Shown: positions 8,065-16,236, numbered from the stretch's first letter. The stretch is 33,088 nt of DNA from Gammaproteobacteria bacterium (GCA_030429865.1 JAUIFX010000026.1:1-33088), one strand, 5' to 3'. Notes: generated by a model from the sequence alone, not told the origin. A program made the numbers and translations.

Positions 8065-9348
8065 TCAGTACTTCTCGAGGATACGCGTGAGTACGCCGGC
8101 GACGCTCGGCAGGCCGCTGTCGCGCTGCTGCAGCAACGGCAGGGTGACGACGCTGTCGGCGCGCACCAGGCGCGCGAAATGATCGAGTCCGGGCGTGCCG
8201 ACGGGGATGAACACGCCGCACTGCGCCGCCACGCTCGGCCGGCTGCTGGCCAGCATCACGGTGCGGTCGAGCGGCGCGTCGGGCGGCGGCGTCGCCTGTT
8301 CGCCGAAGGCGTCGATCCACAGCAGGGCGTCGATGGCGCCGCCGTCGAGCAGCGCGCGGGTGGCGAACGCCTGCGGTTCGTACTGCAGCGTCTGCCCGAA
8401 GCCCACGCGCAGCGGGAATCCGCTCAGCCAGGCGCAGGTGTTCACGGCCGACTGTCCGCCGTCGTCGCCACCGAGCGCGAGCATGGCCGCGCGCGTGGTG
8501 CGGTTGAGTTCGTCGACGAGGTCGCCGATGGCCGCCATCGCGGGTTCACGGTGCTCGGCGAGCGCCGCCGGGGTGAAGACGAAGGTCGCGTAACGGGCCT
8601 CGCGCAGTTTCCCGGCGAGGTCGGCGAGCGCGCTCGCCGCGCTACCCGCCGGGCGGCGCGCGGCAAGACGGTGGCCGCGCAGCGTGGCGAGCAGCGCGAG
8701 CAGGACCTCGACGAGGTTCTCGCTGCGGCAGCTGAGCGTGGTGTCGGCACCGAGCGCCTCGGGTGCACGCTTGCCGGCGCCGATGAAGACGACTTCGCGG
8801 CCCTTGCCTGGCGCGTTGCCCGGGGCGGGCCGGGCATCCAGGCAGCGCCGCTTGAAGTTCTCGTAGCGTTGCGAGACGTCGACGTCGATGACGACCACGA
8901 GGTCGGCGCGGTTGCGCACTTCCGACAGCGTCGTCGCGTACCAGCCGCGCCCCTGCAGCATGCGCGACATCGAGGCGAGCGCGTCGCCGTGCACGTGGTC
9001 GAGGATGGCGTTACAGCGTTCGGCCAGGTTGACGCACGCGCGGATGCCGTCGACGTCGGTGGCCAGACCGCCGAAGAGCGGTTGGCGCGCCCGCTTGAGC
9101 AACTTCGCGGCGACGCCGATGGCCTCGTCGAGTGGCGCGCTGCGGCCGCCGATCAGCGCCTCGCTCGCGAGCGGTGCGCGCGCGTAACCGGCGGCGGCGC
9201 GGCGGCAGCCGTGGCGCGCGACGGTGAAACTGGCATCGGGGCGTTGATTCAGCGCGAGGTCATCGCACAGCAGCGCGCAGAACGGGCAGACTGCGGAGGT
9301 CGGCGCGGGCTTATCGGTCGATCCCTTGGACACGGTCAGTGACGGCAC
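8065..9348 (-). CDS. fhcB: Formyltransferase/hydrolase complex subunit B (FwdB-like, probably non-catalytic)
   Basis: 427 residues. Bacterial counterpart of the Mo/W subunit of formylmethanofuran dehydrogenase. It keeps the N-terminal cluster-type cysteines C21, C24, C28 (CPFCALLCDD) and C48 (RHGC). At the place where archaeal FwdB has the metal-binding Cys in a VCHGPS-like motif, this protein reads DHVHGDA, so the metal ligand appears lost. This fits the known role of the bacterial complex, which releases formate instead of oxidising it. The first codon is GTG at 9348 with no convincing Shine-Dalgarno; GTG at 9333 would shorten the protein by 5 residues and is equally possible. First gene of the six-gene operon; its promoter must lie in 9349-9578. 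Confidence 0.92.
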   Translation of the reverse strand: MPSLTVSKGSTDKPAPTSAVCPFCALLCDDLALNQRPDASFTVARHGCRRAAAGYARAPLASEALIGGRSAPLDEAIGVAAKLLKRARQPLFGGLATDVDGIRACVNLAERCNAILDHVHGDALASMSRMLQGRGWYATTLSEVRNRADLVVVIDVDVSQRYENFKRRCLDARPAPGNAPGKGREVVFIGAGKRAPEALGADTTLSCRSENLVEVLLALLATLRGHRLAARRPAGSAASALADLAGKLREARYATFVFTPAALAEHREPAMAAIGDLVDELNRTTRAAMLALGGDDGGQSAVNTCAWLSGFPLRVGFGQTLQYEPQAFATRALLDGGAIDALLWIDAFGEQATPPPDAPLDRTVMLASSRPSVAAQCGVFIPVGTPGLDHFARLVRADSVVTLPLLQQRDSGLPSVAGVLTRILEKY

Positions 9349-9578
9349 GCTTGCTCGCCCGCGCGGACGCGGGCCGGTTGAGTGAATACGGACTACTCGA
9401 CGCGAAAGTCATGCTCGCCGCGGCCATCGACTCCCAGTCGCCGTAAGGTAACACACTCACCAGGCCTGCTCTAGACGATACGCCGGCGCATGCCGCATGC
9501 ACGCCGGGGGCGCGCACGTACCCATGCGAACGGTGTGCGTTGGCTTCTATAATCCGGCTCTTCCTGTGATCAACGATA
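9349..9578. promoter_or_regulatory. Divergent promoter region between fhcB and mptG
   Basis: This 230-bp region separates the two halves of the C1 island and must hold promoters in both directions. On the plus strand there is a perfect -10 TATAAT at 9548-9553; the -35 area (9525-9530, TGCGAA) is poor, hinting at an activator. Upstream lies GCATGC-C-GCATGC at 9488-9500, a 13-nt perfect dyad with an odd centre, about 50 bp before the -10. On the minus strand I cannot point to a convincing promoter. A 38-codon frame there (9427 to 9311, with GGAG before its ATG) overlaps the fhcB start in another frame and is doubtful. Confidence 0.55.
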
Positions 9579-10595
9579 GTGCGTGGACTGTCCAACGTGA
9601 GCGCGACCCAGACTGCTTTCCGTGTCGACGCCGCGGCGCGCCTGCATCTCGGATTCCTCGACCCGGGCGCCGCGCTCGGACGCCGCTTCGGCAGCATCGG
9701 CCTGGCTATCGAGGGTTTGTCGACGAGCGTCGTGGCCATGCCGCACGACGAGCTGCAGATCCTCGGCGAGGAATCGACGCGCACCCGTGCGCTGGTCGAG
9801 CGGCTGCTCGCACACTACGGGTTTGCGCCGCGCGTGCGCGTGGTCGTCGAGCGCGCGATCCCCGGGCACGCCGGTCTCGGATCGGGCACACAGCTCGCGC
9901 TTGCCGTCGGTACGGCGCTCACCGCGCTCAACGGTCGGCGTGCGGACAGCGGTGAGCTCGGGGCGTTGCTCGGGCGCGGTCGGCGTTCCGGCATCGGGCT
10001 GTCGCTGTTCGAACACGGCGGGCTGGTCGTCGATGCCGGTCACGGCAGCGCCACGGTGACCCCACCGGTCGTGACCCGCCTCGCGTTCCCCGCGGACTGG
10101 CCCATCATCCTCATCTTCGACCAGGCGAGCGAAGGCCTCAGCGGCGGTGCCGAGCGGCGCGCGTTCGAGACCCTCGAGCCGCTGCCCGCGGCGGCCGCGG
10201 CGCACCTGTGCCATCTCACGTTGATGCGCATCCTGCCCGCGGTGCTCGAACACGATTTCGAACCGTTTGCCGACGGCATCGGCGAGGTGCAGGCGGTCGT
10301 GGGTGACCACTTCGCCGCGGTCCAGGAAGGCCGTTACACGAGCGCGCGCGTGGCGCGCGCGGTGGCGCTGCTCGAGTCCCGCCTGGGCCTGCGCGGGGTC
10401 GGGCAGAGCAGCTGGGGGCCGACCGCGTTCGCCTTCGCCCCCGACCGTGACACGGCGACCGCGGCGCTTGCCGCGCTGCGCGAGCAGTTCCCGCGCGAGC
10501 CCGGGCTCGAGTTCCGCCTGTGCACGGCACGCAACGACGGCGCGAGCTGCGCCGCGGCGGCGACGGCAGTCGATGCCCGGCGTGCGAGCGCCTGA
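9579..10595 (+). CDS. mptG: Beta-ribofuranosylaminobenzene 5'-phosphate synthase
   Basis: 338 residues. GHMP-kinase-fold enzyme that condenses 4-aminobenzoate (4-hydroxybenzoate in some archaea) with PRPP, releasing CO2 and PPi, the first committed step of the H4MPT side chain. Family signatures seen: AARLHLGFLDPG near residue 20, GSIGLAIEG, the glycine-rich IPGHAGLGSGTQLALA near residue 92, RRSGIGLSLFEHGGLVVDAG, and GVGQSSWGPTAFAF near residue 270. The first possible codon is GTG at 9579; GTG at 9597 (MSATQTAF) has a slightly better upstream GTGGA and may be the true start. A TATAAT lies 26 bp upstream of 9579. First gene of the plus-strand H4MPT operon, 30 bp before mtdB. The pabB gene at 18262 may supply its substrate. 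Confidence 0.92.
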   Translation: MRGLSNVSATQTAFRVDAAARLHLGFLDPGAALGRRFGSIGLAIEGLSTSVVAMPHDELQILGEESTRTRALVERLLAHYGFAPRVRVVVERAIPGHAGLGSGTQLALAVGTALTALNGRRADSGELGALLGRGRRSGIGLSLFEHGGLVVDAGHGSATVTPPVVTRLAFPADWPIILIFDQASEGLSGGAERRAFETLEPLPAAAAAHLCHLTLMRILPAVLEHDFEPFADGIGEVQAVVGDHFAAVQEGRYTSARVARAVALLESRLGLRGVGQSSWGPTAFAFAPDRDTATAALAALREQFPREPGLEFRLCTARNDGASCAAAATAVDARRASA

Positions 10596-10625
10596 AACGC
10601 GCCACCGGTCCTCCAGGAGCCCGAC

Positions 10626-11537
10626 ATGGATCATCCCTACCTGCTGCACATCTTCAGCCCGACGAAGTACGTCAGCCCCTTCGACATCAACATGGCCTAC
10701 GAGGCGCAGTTCGACGACGTCATTCCCTATTGCAACGTCGAGCTCGACGAAGTGCACGGACTGACCCAGGACACCATCTTCTCGCGCAGCCCGGAAGGTG
10801 TGAAACGCACCGGTATCTTCATCGGTGGGCGCGAGTTCGGCTTGTCGCTGGAGATGCTGGCGGCCGCCCGCGCCGCCATGGTGCCGCCGTTCGAAGTCTC
10901 GGTGATGGCCGACCCGAGTGGCGCCATCACCACGGCTGCGGCAATGGTGGCGCTGGCCGGCCATTGGCTCGCACGGGCCGGTGGCGACCTCGACGGCAGC
11001 CGGGTGTGCGTGTTCGGCGGCACCGGGCCGGTCGGTATGTGCGTCGCGCTGCTCGCCGCGCGTGCCGGTGCACAGGCGGCGATCGTGTCGCACCAGGGGC
11101 TCGGTGCGGCACAGCTCGTCGCCGACCGCATGACGCGTGACTTCGGCGCCCGCATTCATGGCCTCGATGGCAGCTCCAGCGAAGCCGTGGCGCAATGGCT
11201 CGGTGACATCGACATCGCCTTCAGCGCGGCCAAGGCGGGTGTGCGCGTGGTCGAGCGTGCGCAACTCGACACGGCTGCTGCGCTCAAAGTCGTCGCCGAT
11301 GCCAACGCAGTGCCGCCGAGCGGTATCGAGGGCGTCGACGCCAACGATCGCGGCGAGCCGCTCACGGTCGGTGACGGCGGCACGGCGTATGCACTCGGCG
11401 CGCTTGCCATCGGCGACATCAAGTACCGCGTGCACACCTCGTTGCTGCGCCAGATGTACAGTGCGGCGGAACCCGTCTACCTGGGCTGCGACGAAGCCTA
11501 CGCGACGGCATGCAAAGTCGTCGCCGAGCGCACCTGA
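10626..11537 (+). CDS. mtdB: NAD(P)-dependent methylene-tetrahydromethanopterin dehydrogenase
   Basis: 303 residues. Oxidises methylene-H4MPT to methenyl-H4MPT, the step after Fae. The N-terminus carries the substrate-domain motif HIFSPTKYVSPFDINMAYEA. A Rossmann motif GGTGPVGMCVA follows near residue 135. The C-terminal VVADANAVPPSGIEGVDAND and GALAIGDIKYRVH are family-typical. A good AGGAG at 10615-10619 sits 6 nt before the ATG. MtdB-type (NAD/NADP) and MtdC-type (NADP) enzymes are close relatives. I favour MtdB because of the linkage with mch and fae, but cofactor choice cannot be settled by eye. Confidence 0.93.
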   Translation: MDHPYLLHIFSPTKYVSPFDINMAYEAQFDDVIPYCNVELDEVHGLTQDTIFSRSPEGVKRTGIFIGGREFGLSLEMLAAARAAMVPPFEVSVMADPSGAITTAAAMVALAGHWLARAGGDLDGSRVCVFGGTGPVGMCVALLAARAGAQAAIVSHQGLGAAQLVADRMTRDFGARIHGLDGSSSEAVAQWLGDIDIAFSAAKAGVRVVERAQLDTAAALKVVADANAVPPSGIEGVDANDRGEPLTVGDGGTAYALGALAIGDIKYRVHTSLLRQMYSAAEPVYLGCDEAYATACKVVAERT

Positions 11538-11603
11538 CGCGGCGGCGCGGGCAATGACGGCGCGCGGCCCCGCGGGCGCGCACGGCGCAGCCGGCGGTTG
11601 CCG

Positions 11604-12776
11604 GTGAACCGGCCGCCGCTGCTGATCGTCGCGACCAGCGCGCGCGCCATCGCCGCGGCGGCGAGCGAGCAGTTCACGCCGCTGACGATCGATCTCTTCG
11701 CCGATCGTGACACGCAGGCGTGCGCCGCGCGCGCCGTGCGCGTGACGGCCGGGGACGATTACGCGCTGCCGCAGGCGCCGGTGCTGGCGGCCGTCGAAGC
11801 GCTGGCGCGCAGCAGTGCGTCGCGCCTGCCGGCGATCTACGGCAGCGGTTTCGAAGCCGCGCCGGCACTGCTCGCGGCGATCGCGCGCCACGTCGATGTC
11901 CTCGGCTGCGAGAGCAGCGTGCTGCGGCGGCTCGGCGACATGCCCGCGCTGACGGCATGCTTTGCGGGTGATACGGCGCTGCGCTTTGCGGCGACCACGC
12001 GTGACGCGCCGGCGCTGCCGCACGGGTGGCTGGTGAAGCAGGACGCGCGCTGCGGCGGCCTGCACGTGCGCGCCGCGCGCGCCGGCGACGTGGCCGCCGC
12101 GGGACGCTACTTCCAGCGGCGTGTCGACGGCCCGGTGTGGTCGGCGCTGTTCGCCGTCGCGGGCGGCCGCTGCGTGGTGTGCGGCGCCGCGCGGCACCTG
12201 CGCACGTTGCCGGCGCCGCGCGCACCGTACGCCTGGCAGGGCGCACTGAACACCGGTGATGTACCGCTCTGTGTGCAAGCGCTCGAACGATGCGGACAAC
12301 GGTTGGCGGAAGTGCTCGGACTGCGCGGCGTGTTCGGCATCGATTTCGTGCCGCGCGACGGGCTCCCGATCGTGCTCGACATCAACCCGCGCCTGACCGC
12401 GAGCCTCGACGTCTACCCCGAGCGCGGCGCGCTCGTCGCTGCGCACGTGGCCGCTTGTGCCCGGGACACCCTCTTGTATAGTAGGCCGGCGGCGCGTTCC
12501 GTGCGCGGTGCGGTGGTGCTTTACGCGTGCCGGTCCGGCCGCGTGCCCGACGCGTTCGCATGGCCCGAAGGCGTCGCCGACGTACCGCATTGCGGCAGCG
12601 CGGTTGCCGCGGGCGCACCCCTGGTGAGTGTCATCGTCGAGGACCAGTCTGGCGACACGGTCCGCGCCCGGCTCACCGAAACCAGTCGCGCGCTCGCGCA
12701 CCGGCTCGCCGCGCGCGGCGCAGACCTGCTGCCGCACGACATAACGATAAGACCCGTGGGAGGACCCGATGTCTGA
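11604..12776 (+). CDS. ATP-grasp ligase of the H4MPT/methylofuran cluster
   Basis: About 390 residues. The C-terminal half has an ATP-grasp look: [15 protein letters not shown] near residue 145, a lid-like region, then [12 protein letters not shown] and [17 protein letters not shown] (metal-binding Asp/Asn), and a small C-terminal domain. It resembles the carboligase-like ATP-grasp group (COG2232) that accompanies C1 genes in methanogens and H4MPT-using bacteria. The reaction is unknown; an acid-amine ligation in methylofuran or H4MPT side-chain synthesis is inference. The start is uncertain: GTG at 11604 is preferred over TTG at 11598, and neither has a Shine-Dalgarno. The end overlaps mch by 8 bp, so the two are translationally linked. 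The 60-bp gap after mtdB holds nothing recognisable. Confidence 0.72.
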   Translation: MNRPPLLIVATSARAIAAAASEQFTPLTIDLFADRDTQACAARAVRVTAGDDYALPQAPVLAAVEALARSSASRLPAIYGSGFEAAPALLAAIARHVDVLGCESSVLRRLGDMPALTACFAGDTALRFAATTRDAPALPHGWLVKQDARCGGLHVRAARAGDVAAAGRYFQRRVDGPVWSALFAVAGGRCVVCGAARHLRTLPAPRAPYAWQGALNTGDVPLCVQALERCGQRLAEVLGLRGVFGIDFVPRDGLPIVLDINPRLTASLDVYPERGALVAAHVAACARDTLLYSRPAARSVRGAVVLYACRSGRVPDAFAWPEGVADVPHCGSAVAAGAPLVSVIVEDQSGDTVRARLTETSRALAHRLAARGADLLPHDITIRPVGGPDV

Positions 12777-13752
12777 ACTGCAACTGGATGGCTCCATCAA
12801 CGTCAGCGAGCGCACGCGGCCCCTGGTCGCGGCCCTGTGCGAGAACGCCGCCGAGTACCGCGTCGGCGTGAGCCGCAGCGACAGCGGCGTGACCCTCATC
12901 GACGCCGGCATCGATGCGCCGGGCGGCCTCGAGGCCGGCCGCCTCATTGCCGAGATCTGCATGGGCGGACTGGGGCGCGTGGCGCTCAGCGGCGCAGCGC
13001 CGTTCGCACGCTGGCGCTGGCAGGTCGACGTCACGTCCCTGCATCCCGTCATCGCCTGTCTCGGGTCGCAGTACGCCGGCTGGAGTCTCAGCCACGGCGA
13101 GGGCAAGGGCGCCTTCTTCGCGCTCGGCTCGGGCCCCGCACGGGCGATGGGCAGCAAGGAGCCGCTGTTCGACGAACTCGGCTGGCGCAACCCGGCCGGC
13201 GACACGGTGATCGTGCTCGAGGTCGACCGCGTGCCGCCGCCCGAGATCGCGGAGAAGATCGTCAGCCGCTGCGGCATCGAGCCGGCGCAGCTGACCCTCG
13301 TCCTGACGCCGACGTCGAGCCTCGCCGGCGGCATGCAGATCGTCGCGCGCGTGCTCGAAGTCGCCTTGCACAAGGTGCACGAGCTGCATTTCCCGCTCGG
13401 CGACATTGTCGACGGTGCGGCGAGCGCGCCGTTGCCGCCGCCGTCACCCGATTTCATGACCGCGATGGGCCGCACCAACGATGCCATCCTGTTCGGCGGC
13501 CAGGTGCACCTCTACGTCCGCGGCGAGGACGAGGCCGCGCGCGATCTCGCCGAACGCCTGCCGAGTTCGGCCTCGCGCGATTTCGGCAAACCGTTCGCGC
13601 AGGTCTTCAAGGACTACGGTTACGACTTCTACAAGGTCGACCCGATGCTGTTCTCGCCGGCACGCGCGCTGGTGACGAACGTCACCAGCGGCAACAGCTT
13701 CGAGGCCGGCGCGCTGCACGAGGACTTGCTCGCGCAGTCCTTCGGCGCCTGA
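12769..13752 (+). CDS. mch: Methenyltetrahydromethanopterin cyclohydrolase
   Basis: 327 residues, the family length. Hydrolyses methenyl-H4MPT to 5-formyl-H4MPT, linking MtdB and the Fhc complex. Family signatures seen: [16 protein letters not shown] near residue 45, [70 protein letters not shown] and [18 protein letters not shown]. The ATG at 12769 is preceded by GGGAGGA with 4 to 5 nt spacing and lies inside the end of the preceding ATP-grasp gene. 13 bp separate its stop from the next gene. Confidence 0.96.
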   Translation: MSELQLDGSINVSERTRPLVAALCENAAEYRVGVSRSDSGVTLIDAGIDAPGGLEAGRLIAEICMGGLGRVALSGAAPFARWRWQVDVTSLHPVIACLGSQYAGWSLSHGEGKGAFFALGSGPARAMGSKEPLFDELGWRNPAGDTVIVLEVDRVPPPEIAEKIVSRCGIEPAQLTLVLTPTSSLAGGMQIVARVLEVALHKVHELHFPLGDIVDGAASAPLPPPSPDFMTAMGRTNDAILFGGQVHLYVRGEDEAARDLAERLPSSASRDFGKPFAQVFKDYGYDFYKVDPMLFSPARALVTNVTSGNSFEAGALHEDLLAQSFGA

Positions 13753-13765
13753 CGCGGCGCGCGCC

Positions 13766-14671
13766 GTGCGTCCGCGCCTGGCGATCTTCACCGACGAACC
13801 GGGTTGGCACGGACGCCAGCTCGCGCGCGTGTTCGAGCGCGCCGGCTACGAGGCCGTGTTCGTCTCGCTGACGGACTGCCGCGTCGAGCTCGGCGCGTGC
13901 GGTCACGGCGTGGTTGTGCCCGGCTTCGACGGTGCGCTGCCGGCCGGGGCCTTCGTGCGCGGTGTGCCCGGCGGTTCGCTCGAAGCGATCACCTTGAGGC
14001 TGGACTTCCTGCACCTGCTCGCGGCGCTCGGCTGCCCCGTGTTCAACGACGGCCGCACCATCGAGCGGACGGTCGACAAGGCCATGACGACGCTGCTGCT
14101 GCGCCACCACGACGTGCCCACCCCCCCGACCTGCGTCACCGAGTCGCACGCCGCCGCGCTGGCCCACGTCGCGCGCGCGGAGGCCGAGGGCCGCGTACTG
14201 GTCAAGAAGCCGTTGTTCGGTTCGCAGGGCAAGGGATTGCGCCGCATCGCGCGCGCCGCCGATCTCGGCTTCCTGTTACCCGGCGAGGTCGCCTACCTGC
14301 AGGACTTCGTGCACACCGGTGACGGACCGTTCCGCGATTGTCGCGTGATGGTCGTCGATGGCCGGGCGATCGCGGCCATGGAGCGCAGCAGCCATCACTG
14401 GATCACCAACCGCGCGCAGGGTGCGGAGTGCCGTTCGATCCCGCTGCAGGACACGCTCGCGGGGATCGCCGAGCGCGCTGCCGGCGCGGTCGGCGCGGCC
14501 TATGCCGGCGTCGACCTGCTGCGCGACCGGGACGGCCGCTGGCTCGTCACCGAGGTCAACGGCATTCCGGCGTGGCAGGGTCTGCAACGCGCCACCGGCA
14601 TCGACGTCACCGCGCTGATCGGCGCGGCGTTCCTGGCGCGGCTCGATCGCGGCCTCGCGGCGCTCGCCTGA
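13766..14671 (+). CDS. RimK-like ATP-grasp ligase (orf5-type gene of H4MPT clusters)
   Basis: 301 residues. RimK/glutathione-synthetase-type ATP-grasp protein: N-terminal pre-ATP-grasp domain, FNDGRTIERTVDKAMTTLLL near residue 92, LVKKPLFGSQGKGLRRI near residue 147, QDFVHTGDGPFRDCRVMVV, and the C-terminal metal site GVDLLRDRDG then LVTEVNGIPAWQG. Archaeal MptN of this superfamily adds glutamate to H4MPT, and RimK adds alpha-linked glutamates. A role in adding a side-chain acid to H4MPT or methylofuran is therefore plausible but inferred. The order mch, RimK-like, CitG-like, fae matches mch-orf5-orf7-fae as I recall it from Methylorubrum extorquens. The start is GTG at 13766, 13 bp after mch, without a clear Shine-Dalgarno. 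Confidence 0.8.
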   Translation: MRPRLAIFTDEPGWHGRQLARVFERAGYEAVFVSLTDCRVELGACGHGVVVPGFDGALPAGAFVRGVPGGSLEAITLRLDFLHLLAALGCPVFNDGRTIERTVDKAMTTLLLRHHDVPTPPTCVTESHAAALAHVARAEAEGRVLVKKPLFGSQGKGLRRIARAADLGFLLPGEVAYLQDFVHTGDGPFRDCRVMVVDGRAIAAMERSSHHWITNRAQGAECRSIPLQDTLAGIAERAAGAVGAAYAGVDLLRDRDGRWLVTEVNGIPAWQGLQRATGIDVTALIGAAFLARLDRGLAALA

Positions 14672-14679
14672 GCGTGGCG

Positions 14680-15528
14680 ATGTCCGCGCCCCTGGCGCGC
14701 GCGCGGCGCGAGGCGGCCCTGCTCAAGGCCTGCCGCCTGGACGTCGTCGCCTTCAAGCCCGGCAACGTCAGCCTGTGCTCGCCCGGCCACGGCATGCGGG
14801 CGGCGGACTTCCTCGCCAGCGCGCGCATCGCCGTGCCCCGGCTGTGCGCGGAAGGCCTCGGCGTCGGGCAGCGCACGAAGCACGCGATGGAAGCAACGAT
14901 GGCCGCGGTCGGCTGCAACACCAATCTCGGCATCGTTCTGCTGCTCGCGCCGCTGGCCGCGGCGAGCGAGCGGCGCGCGCCGCTGCGCGAAGCCCTTGCC
15001 GAAGTGCTCGCATCGCTGACGGTAGACGACGCGCGGGCCTGTTACGCGGCGATACGCGCCGCGCAGCCGGCCGGACTCGGCACGGTCGAGGAGGGTGACG
15101 TGCACGCGCCCGTGACGCACGATCTCGGCGCGGCGATGGCGCTCGCCGCCGCGCGCGATTCGGTCGCACGACAATACGGCACCGTATTCAACGACGTCTT
15201 CGCGCACGGCGTGCCGTTGCTCCGCGAGTTGCGCGCGCGCTGGCGTTCGCTCGCCTGGGCGACCACCGCGTGCTACCTCGATCATCTTGCGCGCTGGCCC
15301 GATTCGCATGTCGCGCGCAAGCACGATCGGGCACGTGCCGGGGCGCTCCAGGCGTCCGCGCAGGAGGTAGCAAAGGCCATGAAAGCGTGCGAGAATCCTC
15401 GCTCGCTCGCGGTCCGTCTGACAGCCTTCGATCGCGAGCTCAAGACGAGGGGCAGCAATCCGGGTACCAGCGCAGACCTCACGGTCGCCAGCGTGGCAGC
15501 GCTGCTTCTGCTGGAACGCTCTTCCTGA
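14680..15528 (+). CDS. CitG-like (triphosphoribosyl-dephospho-CoA synthase family) protein, orf7-type
   Basis: 282 residues from ATG 14680; GTG at 14674 would add two. Family signs: an early VVAFKPGNVSL (the KPGNVS signature), TMAAVGCNTNLGIVLLLAPLA, DVFAHGVPLLREL, and the C-terminal KTRGSNPGTSADLTVASVAAL. CitG joins a phosphoribosyl moiety to dephospho-CoA, and the same chemistry could install a ribosyl-phosphate on an H4MPT precursor. That substrate assignment is inference from cluster linkage; no citrate lyase gene is present. It follows the RimK-like gene by 8 bp and ends 158 bp before the preferred fae start. Confidence 0.8.
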   Translation: MSAPLARARREAALLKACRLDVVAFKPGNVSLCSPGHGMRAADFLASARIAVPRLCAEGLGVGQRTKHAMEATMAAVGCNTNLGIVLLLAPLAAASERRAPLREALAEVLASLTVDDARACYAAIRAAQPAGLGTVEEGDVHAPVTHDLGAAMALAAARDSVARQYGTVFNDVFAHGVPLLRELRARWRSLAWATTACYLDHLARWPDSHVARKHDRARAGALQASAQEVAKAMKACENPRSLAVRLTAFDRELKTRGSNPGTSADLTVASVAALLLLERSS

Positions 15529-15560
15529 CTCCGAACAAGAAGAACAAAACGGAATTCACT

Positions 15561-15588
15561 CACGCATTTGTGTCGCGAGAGATGCGTG
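15561..15588. promoter_or_regulatory. Inverted repeat upstream of fae
   Basis: CACGCAT at 15561-15567 and ATGCGTG at 15582-15588 form perfect 7-bp arms around a 14-nt centre that itself contains the palindrome TCGCGA (15573-15578). The segment 15529-15680 is clearly more AT-rich than its neighbours, as expected for a control region. There is no T-run after it, so a terminator is unlikely. It could be an operator or a leader hairpin governing fae. Confidence 0.45.
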
Positions 15589-15686
15589 CAATGAAACGCT
15601 GACGAGGAGTTGGCGCAATGTCCATTTTCAAGGCACTCTTTGGAACACAAACCGTAGAATCCCAAGTATCAGAAGGAGATAGAGGC

Positions 15687-16199
15687 ATGGCAGTTGTTGA
15701 TCGAGTACTCGTTGGCGAATCGCTCGTCGGCGATGGAAACGAAGTCGCTCACATCGATTTGATCATGGGTCCGCGCGGCAGCGCGGCCGAAGCCGCGTTC
15801 TGTAACTGCGTGACCAACAACAAGGACGGCTTCTCGAGCCTCCTCGCCGTGGTTGCGCCGAACCTCGCGTGCAAGCCCAACACCGTGATGTTCAACAAGG
15901 TGACCATCAAGGGTTCCAAGCAGGCCGTGCAGATGTTCGGCCCGGCGCAGCGTGGCGTCGCCATGGCCGTTGCCGACAGCGTCGAAGACGGCACCATCCC
16001 GGCTGCCGAGGCCGACGATATCTTCATCTGCGTCGGTGTGTTCATCCACTGGCTGGCCGAGGACAACGCCAAGATCCAGGACTACAACTACCAGGCGACC
16101 AAGGAAGCCATCCAGCGCGCCGTCGCGCGCGAGCCGAAGGCTGCCGACGTCGTTGCCCAGAAGGGCAGCGTCGATCATCCGTTCCAGGCGCACAGCTGA
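15687..16199 (+). CDS. fae: Formaldehyde-activating enzyme
   Basis: 170 residues. Condenses formaldehyde with H4MPT to methylene-H4MPT in the cytoplasm, the entry point of the pathway. Near-complete family signature: [20 protein letters not shown] with the conserved catalytic-region His22, [36 protein letters not shown] and [22 protein letters not shown] 15687 is chosen because it gives the standard Fae length and start and has AAGGAG at 15673-15678 with 8-nt spacing. A second in-frame ATG at 15618, also with a good GAGGAG, would add 23 residues. A TAGAAT at 15655-15660 between the two starts could be the -10 of a promoter private to fae. It is followed by an intrinsic terminator. Confidence 0.96.
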   Translation: MAVVDRVLVGESLVGDGNEVAHIDLIMGPRGSAAEAAFCNCVTNNKDGFSSLLAVVAPNLACKPNTVMFNKVTIKGSKQAVQMFGPAQRGVAMAVADSVEDGTIPAAEADDIFICVGVFIHWLAEDNAKIQDYNYQATKEAIQRAVAREPKAADVVAQKGSVDHPFQAHS

Positions 16200-16236
16200 G
16201 CGCCGCCGGGCCGCGCGGCCCGGAGCGGAACGCAAG

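Noticed and set aside
9570-13487. Open frame of about 1300 codons on the minus strand across mptG, mtdB, the ATP-grasp gene and mch
   Set aside because: It runs antisense through four recognisable genes, and its product is a low-information Arg/Ala/His-rich sequence. It is an artefact of high GC at third positions, not a giant protein.
15582-15602. Six-codon frame MRAMKR just before the first fae start
   Set aside because: It has no Shine-Dalgarno of its own and no run of regulatory codons typical of attenuation leaders; likely chance.
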